Below are positions 1 to 3,848 of a DNA stretch of 6,428 nt, in pieces. Made by a program: the position numbers and the translations under genes. Location of the stretch: positions 1 to 6,428 of the forward strand of contig JACREK010000166.1 in the NCBI GenBank assembly GCA_016218275.1, read 5' to 3'. The stretch's first letter is position 1. Each line of letters begins with the position of its first letter. Below the pieces are notes generated by a model. It ran no database searches, was not told where the DNA came from, and saw only the letters and a program-made list of their open reading frames with translations. This DNA comes from Candidatus Gottesmanbacteria bacterium (lineage in GTDB: Bacteria > Patescibacteriota > Microgenomatia > 2-02-FULL-39-11).

Positions 1-23
1 TGATATAATGAGTGGGAAAGGAG
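1..23 (+). promoter_or_regulatory. Extended -10 promoter and Shine-Dalgarno of the zinc-ribbon gene
   Basis: TGATATAAT at 1-9 is a perfect extended -10 element (TGn plus TATAAT). Any -35 would lie outside the window. The predicted transcript starts near 16, directly before AAAGGAG at 17-23. That Shine-Dalgarno is 7 nt from the ATG at 31, giving a very short but normal leader. Motif reading only. Confidence 0.6.
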
Positions 24-30
24 ATTATTC

Positions 31-174
31 ATGAAAATCTGTGAAAGTTGCGGGATGCCTATGGAGGAAAAAACCACGTCAAAACACGATAAGAGATATT
101 GCGTTTATTGTCAAAATCAGAAATCTCTTTCCTATGAAGTAAAAGCAAAGCTATTAACAAAATCTAAGCTCTGA
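31..174 (+). CDS. Small zinc-ribbon protein (zf-ribbon_2-like), 47 aa
   Basis: The ATG at 31 has a good Shine-Dalgarno (AAAGGAG, 7-nt spacer), and the frame ends with TGA. The 47-residue product begins MKICESCGMPM and has a second knuckle, YCVYC. The four cysteines C4, C7, C24 and C27 form two CxxC pairs, as expected for a treble-clef or zinc-ribbon metal site. The CxxCGMPM...YCxYC pattern is that of the 'putative zinc ribbon' family (Pfam zf-ribbon_2), whose biochemical role is unknown. In longer relatives the ribbon is followed by an alpha-helical segment. Here only about 20 residues follow, rich in lysine, so the protein is a minimal version. It is likely cytoplasmic, since no signal or membrane segment is seen. 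The gene stands alone with its own promoter. It overlaps by 3 nt a weak opposite-strand frame that ends at 164-166... plus the last codons; whether that frame is real is uncertain. Confidence 0.8.
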   Translation: MKICESCGMPMEEKTTSKHDKRYCVYCQNQKSLSYEVKAKLLTKSKL

Positions 175-407
175 CATCATATAAACTTGCTCCTTCTTGC
201 AGCTTTTTAATCGCAAACCATCTCTGGCGCATCTCGCCAATATACCGGCTGTCTTGTATCGCTTCGATAAATTTGGTAAAAGTAGGAGTGATGCGTGTCG
301 AAAGAGTCAAGGAAGGGGGAGCCAGTTAGTCCTTATTCCAACCAAAATTGCTAAAACAGTAGCTAAAAGAGAACCGTCCCCTAGTACTAGTGCTGTATAA
401 TTTAATT
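164..407 (-). pseudogene. Possible degraded gene in the gap between zinc-ribbon and nuclease genes
   Basis: The 234-nt gap holds no convincing intact gene. On the minus strand two frames abut. Positions about 405-301 read as a hydrophobic stretch containing LLATVLAILVG, closed by TGA. The overlapping frame, about 325 down to a TAG at 164-166, reads as protein-like sequence ending MRQRWFAIKKLQEGASLYDV followed by RA. The switch falls at a run of five C residues (minus strand), so one added C there would join both into about 75 residues. Neither part has a start codon with a ribosome-binding site, and the upstream end runs into the nuclease promoter. I do not recognise the family. It could be the 3' remnant of a membrane protein gene, or chance open frame. 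The frame's end overlaps the end of the zinc-ribbon gene in a convergent arrangement. Confidence 0.25.
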
Positions 408-408
408 A
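396..408 (+). promoter_or_regulatory. -10 box placed for leaderless transcription of the nuclease gene
   Basis: A perfect TATAAT lies at 396-401 and is followed by 7 nt (TTAATTA) and then the GTG start at 409. With the usual 6-nt discriminator the transcript would begin at 408 or 409, so the mRNA would have no leader. No Shine-Dalgarno sequence precedes the GTG. No convincing -35 is found 16-18 nt upstream (373-378 is ACCGTC), so the promoter call rests on the -10 alone. Confidence 0.5.
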
Positions 409-1215
409 GTGAAAATCGATAAAAAGAATTTTGTTTTTGGAATTGGCATTTTTTTACTTCTTCTGGGCAGTTTTATCTTGGGTCGAATAAGCAAAGACGG
501 CAAGTCTCCCATCCCAACTTCAACTACTGCTCCTATAATCACTTCTTTACCATCACTAACAGAAACTCCAATTTCTTCCTCTGTCTCCGGAACTTTTAAA
601 GTAACCCGTGCTGTTGATGGCGACACAATCGAGATTGAAGGCGGAGAGAAAGTACGCTATATTGGCATTGACACTCCGGAAACAGTTGATCCCCGAAAAC
701 CGGTTCAATGTTTTGGTATCGAGGCTTCAAAAAAGAATAAAGAGTTAGTCGAAGGAAAAACAGTTCGTTTAGAAAAAGATATTACCGACAGAGACAAGTA
801 TTCTCGGCTTTTGCGCTATGTTTGGGTAGATGACCCTTTGGCAGGCTCAGGGCAAGTTCTCTTCGTTAATCTTGAATTAGTTAAACAGGGCTTCGCCAAC
901 TCTTACAGCTATCCTCCAGATATAAAATATCAAAAAGAATTTCTGGCGGCGGAGACAGAAGCCAGAGAAGCCGAACGGGGGCTTTGGAAAGCCTGTCCTG
1001 TTGTTGCCACACCAACTATCAAAGTTCAAGAAGCACCCAGGAGTGGTTGTGATATTAAAGGTAACATCAGTACTTCCGGAGAAAAAATTTATCATCTTTC
1101 CGGTTGTGGTTCTTATGCCAAAACCCAAATAGATGAAAAGAGGGGTGAACGCTGGTTTTGCTCCGAGAAGGAAGCTCAAGAAGCCGGCTGGCGTAAAGCC
1201 CTGAATTGTCCATAG
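409..1215 (+). CDS. Membrane-anchored thermonuclease (SNase family) with C-terminal cysteine domain
   Basis: The 268-aa product is probably tethered outside the cytoplasmic membrane. A lysine-rich start is followed by one hydrophobic helix (about residues 8-25) and a Ser/Thr/Pro-rich linker (33-60). The staphylococcal-nuclease fold spans about 61-195. All residues matching the active site of S. aureus nuclease are present: D72 in VDGDT, R83, D88-T89 and E91 in GIDTPE, and R133 in DKYSRLLRY. It should therefore be a Ca-dependent phosphodiesterase cutting DNA or RNA. Residues 214-267 form a separate domain with GNIS, GEKIYH, GERWFCS and AGWRKA motifs and cysteines C214, C233, C251 and C267. This resembles the small domain ('sunset'-like) often appended to exported nucleases. 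The start is GTG without Shine-Dalgarno, just after a -10 box. Nucleotide scavenging from outside DNA is a plausible role for an auxotrophic CPR cell (inference). Confidence 0.9.
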   Translation: MKIDKKNFVFGIGIFLLLLGSFILGRISKDGKSPIPTSTTAPIITSLPSLTETPISSSVSGTFKVTRAVDGDTIEIEGGEKVRYIGIDTPETVDPRKPVQCFGIEASKKNKELVEGKTVRLEKDITDRDKYSRLLRYVWVDDPLAGSGQVLFVNLELVKQGFANSYSYPPDIKYQKEFLAAETEAREAERGLWKACPVVATPTIKVQEAPRSGCDIKGNISTSGEKIYHLSGCGSYAKTQIDEKRGERWFCSEKEAQEAGWRKALNCP

Positions 1216-1281
1216 ATGTATCGGGTCCATACCCCTTAGCCGAAATGTCGAGGATTAGGCCAGGAAACGAGTATCTTATGT

Positions 1282-1845
1282 TTAAATTTTCCCCACCAGT
1301 TTAATACCTGGTTTGAGGGTTTTTTCTCCCGGTTTCCAACTGGCCGGACATGCTTCTCCTTTGTGTTCTGCTACAAATTTGGCAGCCTGAAGTTTACGTA
1401 GAATTTCTGCCGAACTTCTTCCTATCGAGTTATCATGGATATCTGCGCATTTGAGAACTCCGGTTGGATCGATGATAAATGTTCCTCTAAGTGACAAACC
1501 CTCACTTTCTATATAGGTACCGAATTCCCGGCATACTTGACCTGTGGGATCGGCAAGCATGGGATATTTTATTTTCCTAATCGACGGCGACTGGTCGTGC
1601 CAGGCCTTATGCACAAAAACTGTATCGGTGGAAATGCTTAAAATCTCGGCATCTTCTTTTTGGAATCTCTCATAGTAATCTGCAGCTTCTGCAAGCTCCG
1701 TCGGACAGACAAATGTGAAATCAGCCGGATAAAAAAGCAAGACTACCCATTTGCCTTTGTAATCTGAAAGGGAAATTTTTTTAAACCTGTCGTTTGTATA
1801 TGCTTCAAGAGTGAAACCGTTTACTTTTCCACCTATTTTTACCAT
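1282..1845 (-). CDS. ahpC: Typical 2-Cys peroxiredoxin, AhpC/Prx1 type
   Basis: The 187-aa protein matches the usual AhpC length. It reduces hydrogen peroxide, organic hydroperoxides and peroxynitrite in the cytoplasm. The peroxidatic site is P40-ADF-T44-FV-C47-PTE, and the transition-state arginine is R120 (LSLRGTF). The resolving cysteine C166 lies in GEACPASWKPG near the C-terminus, so the enzyme should act as a disulfide-linked dimer or a decamer. The ATG at 1845 is chosen because AGAAAGGA (1853-1860) lies 7 nt upstream. No AhpF, thioredoxin or thioredoxin reductase gene is in the window, so the electron donor is unknown. The gene follows the antitoxin gene and a fossil rpoD tail on the same strand. 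A weak promoter could start in that tail (TTGGAA at about 1900-1905), but the AT-rich region allows several choices. No clear PerR or OxyR site is visible. Confidence 0.93.
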   Translation of the reverse strand: MVKIGGKVNGFTLEAYTNDRFKKISLSDYKGKWVVLLFYPADFTFVCPTELAEAADYYERFQKEDAEILSISTDTVFVHKAWHDQSPSIRKIKYPMLADPTGQVCREFGTYIESEGLSLRGTFIIDPTGVLKCADIHDNSIGRSSAEILRKLQAAKFVAEHKGEACPASWKPGEKTLKPGIKLVGKI

Positions 1846-1852
1846 AGATTAA

Positions 1853-1860
1853 TCCTTTCT
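1853..1860 (-). promoter_or_regulatory. Shine-Dalgarno of the peroxiredoxin gene
   Basis: AGAAAGGA on the minus strand lies 7 nt before the ATG at 1845. It fixes the start codon and shows that this organism also uses leadered, Shine-Dalgarno-dependent translation. Confidence 0.7.
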
Positions 1861-1896
1861 ATTAATAATGAAAAATAATTAAATTAAGAATCGATT

Positions 1897-1947
1897 TTAT
1901 TCCAAATAATCCTTGAGTTTCTTGCTTCTTGTGGGGTGGCAAAGTTT
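1897..1947 (-). pseudogene. Fossil copy of the rpoD 3' end (17 codons)
   Basis: Read on the minus strand, this non-coding stretch gives KLCHPTRSKKLKDYLE followed by TAA. This matches the last 16 residues and stop of the rpoD product in this window (KLRHPSRSKKLKDYLE) at 14 of 16 residues. Eight of the codons differ only synonymously, and 16 nt in a row are identical (1913-1928 against 2696-2711). The frame is closed just upstream by TAA at 1948-1950, so it has no start and is not expressed as a protein. It lies 17 nt beyond the antitoxin stop codon. It is the distal one of two same-orientation copies that flank the toxin-antitoxin module, and it marks either a gene-end insertion or recombination with another rpoD. 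Confidence 0.85.
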
Positions 1948-1964
1948 TTACAACGGAGGTAAAT

Positions 1965-2276
1965 TTACAACTCAATTTTTATTCTTCCTTTCGCGTACTG
2001 ATGGAGAATAGTATTAATAAGAGTTTGATACGGAAGCCCATTCTTATTGGCTTTCTGCCGGATGGTATCTAGATCACTTCTTTTTAAGCGAATATTTACT
2101 CTTGCCTCTTTTTTTTCCAAAGCAAGAGTATAACGGGCATAACTGGCATATCTTTCCTTTTCAGCATCACTAAGAGGAACAACCTTAAACTCTCCTCTTT
2201 CTATGGCATCGTTGAGTTCCTGTTCTTCAGGATCAAGTTTCAAATTAGCAAATGGATCAAATTTTTTATTTTTCAT
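1965..2276 (-). CDS. Ribbon-helix-helix antitoxin (CopG/BrnA-like)
   Basis: This 103-aa protein is the likely antitoxin and autorepressor of the adjacent toxin gene. The N-terminal half is acidic and probably disordered (residues about 1-45, with DPEEQELNDAIERGEF), which suits toxin wrapping. The C-terminal half has the ribbon-helix-helix pattern of the predicted CopG/RHH antitoxin family. A beta strand ARVNIRLK (about 58-65) is followed by helix SDLDTIRQKANKNG and then helix LPYQTLINTILHQYAKG, expected to form a DNA-binding dimer. It begins 4 nt after the toxin stop codon (TAA ATAA ATG) with only a weak purine-rich ribosome site inside the end of the toxin gene. Translation is therefore probably coupled to the toxin gene. 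The toxin-first order matches brnT-brnA type modules. The exact family name is inferred from pattern, not a search. Confidence 0.82.
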   Translation of the reverse strand: MKNKKFDPFANLKLDPEEQELNDAIERGEFKVVPLSDAEKERYASYARYTLALEKKEARVNIRLKRSDLDTIRQKANKNGLPYQTLINTILHQYAKGRIKIEL

Positions 2277-2280
2277 TTAT

Positions 2281-2559
2281 TTATTTTTCTTTCTTTAAAT
2301 ATATCTTTGTATACTTTCTACTTGGAAACGCTGTTTTCAAAAAGATTTTTTCTTCATCCTCAACATATGGAATAACAAAAATATATTTGCCAATTTCCAC
2401 CAGAAATATTTTTTGATGTCCATATTTTTGTTTATTCGGATGCTCAATGGTTACAACATTTTTCGTTCGCTTAATAGCTGAAATAACCTGTTCGAATGAT
2501 ATACCATGATTTTTCTTGATCAAGGTATCTTTTTCTTTGTCATACTCTATCCGCTTCAC
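2281..2559 (-). CDS. Toxin of BrnT-like family (RelE/ParE-type fold expected), 92 aa
   Basis: The start is set at GTG 2557-2559, not at an upstream codon, because the intervening bases form the promoter. The protein then begins VKRIEYDKEKDTL. Like BrnT-family proteins it opens with a short beta strand plus an acidic/basic helix, followed by HGISFEQVISAIK. It continues with a hydrophobic strand pair around FLVEIGKYIFVIPYVED and the motif KTAFPSRKYTKIYL near the C-terminus. BrnT-type toxins are RNases that stop translation and are neutralised by a ribbon-helix-helix partner. Both the size (about 90 aa) and the adjacent antitoxin gene fit. Catalytic residues cannot be assigned with confidence. 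The gene has its own near-consensus promoter and an apparent operator, so the pair is a free-standing transcription unit placed between rpoD and the peroxiredoxin gene. A DUF4258-type label is the main alternative. Confidence 0.75.
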   Translation of the reverse strand: MKRIEYDKEKDTLIKKNHGISFEQVISAIKRTKNVVTIEHPNKQKYGHQKIFLVEIGKYIFVIPYVEDEEKIFLKTAFPSRKYTKIYLKKEK

Positions 2560-2565
2560 TAAACA

Positions 2566-2594
2566 ATAATAGTACATTATACATACAATGTCAA
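2566..2594 (-). promoter_or_regulatory. Near-consensus leaderless promoter of the toxin-antitoxin operon
   Basis: On the minus strand TTGACA (2589-2594), a 17-bp spacer and TATTAT (2566-2571) form an almost perfect sigma-70 promoter. Six bases later, at 2559, comes the G of the GTG start, exactly where the transcript should begin. No Shine-Dalgarno is present. This is the best-matching promoter in the window. Confidence 0.75.
2574..2591. promoter_or_regulatory. Candidate operator palindrome for the antitoxin
   Basis: ACATTATACATACAATGT is an 18-bp inverted repeat with 5-bp perfect arms (ACATT/AATGT) and 14 of 18 positions symmetric. It covers the spacer of the leaderless promoter and the -10 of the second one. 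Binding of a ribbon-helix-helix dimer here would shut both promoters, as expected for autoregulation. The role is inferred from position. Confidence 0.45.
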
Positions 2595-2604
2595 CAACTA
2601 TCAA
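2576..2604 (-). promoter_or_regulatory. Second, overlapping toxin-antitoxin promoter
   Basis: TTGATA (2599-2604), a 17-bp spacer and TATAAT (2576-2581) form another near-consensus promoter shifted 10 bp upstream of the first. It would give a leader of about 8-10 nt, still without Shine-Dalgarno. The two may be alternatives or compete. Confidence 0.5.
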
Positions 2605-2679
2605 TGTCCGCTATTACACACAAAGAACCTGGTTTAAATACCGGAAGGTGGCCGATTAAGTTTTATTGAGAAGAAGTTT

Positions 2680-2730
2680 TTATTCGAGGTAATCTTTGAG
2701 TTTCTTGCTTCGACTTGGATGTCTTAGTTT
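2680..2730 (-). repeat. Proximal copy of the rpoD-end direct repeat
   Basis: The last 17 codons of rpoD recur in the same orientation at 1897-1947, 783 bp away. The identical core TTGAGTTTCTTGCTTC is at 2696-2711 here and 1913-1928 there. The toxin-antitoxin module lies between the copies. Confidence 0.8.
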
Positions 2731-3768
2731 TCGGAGGGCCTTTGCTTCAATCTGACGGATACGTTCGCGTGTAACTCCAAATTCGACCCCAACCTCTTCC
2801 AAAGTTCTGGGCCTTCCGTCTTCAAGTCCGAAGCGAAGGATTAAGACTCGTTTTTCTCTATCAGATAAAGTATGCAGCACTTCATCAAGCTGTTCTTTCA
2901 ATAGTTCGTGCGATGCTGCATCATAAGGAGAAGGTTGGGTGGTGTCTTGGATAAAATCACCCAGAAGCGAGTCTTCATCATCTCCGACAGGAGTTGCCAG
3001 AGAAGTCGGCTCCTGGGAAACTTTCATAATTTCCCTTATCTTTGATACATCCACCTGCATAGTTGTAGCCACTTCCTCCGGATTTGGCTCCCTGCCTAAC
3101 TCCTGCATCAGTTTCCTGGAGATTTTTAAATATCTGTTAATCGTCTCCACCATGTGGACCGGAATTCTGATTGTTCTTGCCTGATCTGCAATAGCCCTGG
3201 TGATGGCTTGCCTTATCCACCAGGTGGCATAAGTGGAAAATTTATAACCTTTTCTCCAGTCATATTTTTCTACAGCTCTGATGAGTCCTTGGTTTCCTTC
3301 CTGAATCAAATCGAGAAGTGACAGTCCCCGCCCGATATATTTTTTGGCAATGGAAACCACCAGTCTTAAATTTGATTCAATCAGTTTCTGCTTGGCCCAT
3401 CTTTCCCCTTTTTCATAGTGTTTGGCCAGACTTATTTCATCTTCAAATTTCAAAAGAGGAATGCGGCCGATTTCCTTAAGGTACATACGAACTGGGTCAG
3501 AGATGCCGCCTTCATGCAAAATTGCCAAAGATTCCAGTTCTTTCTCAAGCTCCGTAACCGTCTTTTGCGCATCTTTCTCCTCCTCATCTGAAAGTGTCTC
3601 AAAAATATCAATGCCTGATTTAATCAGTTGGGCATAAAGACTATCCACTTCCTCCAGATGTTCCTCAGGTTTGGGAACAATGGCAAGGATGTCATCCTGG
3701 GTGACAAAACCATTGTCTTTCCCCTGTTTTATGAGTTCTTTAACTGTTTTTGGCGCTTTGACTTTCAT
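2680..3768 (-). CDS. rpoD: Primary RNA polymerase sigma factor (sigma-70 group 1)
   Basis: The 362-aa housekeeping sigma factor directs RNA polymerase to -10/-35 promoters. The start is ATG 3766-3768, preceded by GGAGG with a 9-nt spacer; an in-frame TTG at 3795 lies upstream of that site and is less likely. A short acidic N-terminal part (residues 1-90, reduced region 1.1) is followed by region 1.2 (DPVRMYLKEIGRIPLL, about 91-106). Region 2 spans about 124-208, with NLRLVVSIAKKY, DLIQEGNQGLIRAVEKYD, FSTYATWWIRQAITRA and the -10-recognising RTIRIPVHM. Region 3 spans about 209-285, and region 4 ends the protein with TLEEVGVEFGVTRERIRQIE (the -35-reading helix-turn-helix). The large non-conserved insert of proteobacterial sigma-70 is absent. 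The gene follows dnaG, the known dnaG-rpoD order. Its last codons recur at 1897-1947. Confidence 0.97.
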   Translation of the reverse strand: MKVKAPKTVKELIKQGKDNGFVTQDDILAIVPKPEEHLEEVDSLYAQLIKSGIDIFETLSDEEEKDAQKTVTELEKELESLAILHEGGISDPVRMYLKEIGRIPLLKFEDEISLAKHYEKGERWAKQKLIESNLRLVVSIAKKYIGRGLSLLDLIQEGNQGLIRAVEKYDWRKGYKFSTYATWWIRQAITRAIADQARTIRIPVHMVETINRYLKISRKLMQELGREPNPEEVATTMQVDVSKIREIMKVSQEPTSLATPVGDDEDSLLGDFIQDTTQPSPYDAASHELLKEQLDEVLHTLSDREKRVLILRFGLEDGRPRTLEEVGVEFGVTRERIRQIEAKALRKLRHPSRSKKLKDYLE

Positions 3769-3775
3769 AGATAAG

Positions 3776-3814
3776 ATCCTCCGACTCCCCGCCAACTGGC
3801 GGGTCGCTCAGGAT
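3776..3814 (-). promoter_or_regulatory. Stem-loop that can bury the rpoD Shine-Dalgarno
   Basis: On the minus strand ATCCT (3810-3814) can pair with AGGAT (3776-3780), CGAC (3803-3806) with GTCG (3782-3785), and CCGCC with GGCGG around an AGTT loop. The ribosome site GGAGG (3778-3782) lies in the 3' arm. The shape, with a GC-rich palindrome core and a GAGCGA-type flank, also resembles repeated extragenic palindromes, so it may be a repeat element captured in the rpoD leader. The pairing is seen in sequence; the regulatory role is inference. Confidence 0.6.
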
Positions 3815-3847
3815 GAAGCTGGGGGCATAATAATACCCCATCTTCAT
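3813..3847 (-). promoter_or_regulatory. Stem-loop directly after dnaG
   Basis: On the minus strand ATGAAG pairs with CTTCAT, and GGGG with CCCC, around an AT-rich loop, immediately after the dnaG stop codon. No run of T follows, so it does not look like an intrinsic terminator. It may protect the dnaG mRNA end or mark a processing point between dnaG and rpoD, as known for this intergenic region in E. coli. Confidence 0.5.
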
Positions 3848-3848
3848 T

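Noticed and set aside
197..400. A 67-codon plus-strand frame in the gap before the nuclease gene
   Set aside because: No Shine-Dalgarno, no recognisable motif, basic low-information composition, and it runs into the -10 box of the nuclease. The minus-strand frames look more protein-like.
1216..1281. Bidirectional terminator between the nuclease and peroxiredoxin genes
   Set aside because: Only very short inverted repeats (for example GGGT/ACCC) and no adjoining T or A run on either strand.
1861..1890. PerR/Fur-like operator before the peroxiredoxin gene
   Set aside because: TTAATTAT and ATTATTAA form only a 6-of-8 inverted repeat in a stretch of nearly pure A+T, where such matches arise by chance.
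2560..2604. Longer toxin reading frame beginning at 2604
   Set aside because: The extra 15 codons coincide with both promoters and the palindrome, have no ribosome site and give an odd hydrophobic start not expected in this toxin family.
2605..2679. Terminator after rpoD
   Set aside because: The best stem (ATCGG with CCGGT) is five pairs with a wobble and no T run.
3769..3795. Extended rpoD start at TTG 3795
   Set aside because: The added residues would be encoded by the hairpin and by the GGAGG ribosome site that serves ATG 3768.
3813..3847. Intrinsic terminator after dnaG
   Set aside because: The stem-loop is good but no T tract follows on the minus strand.
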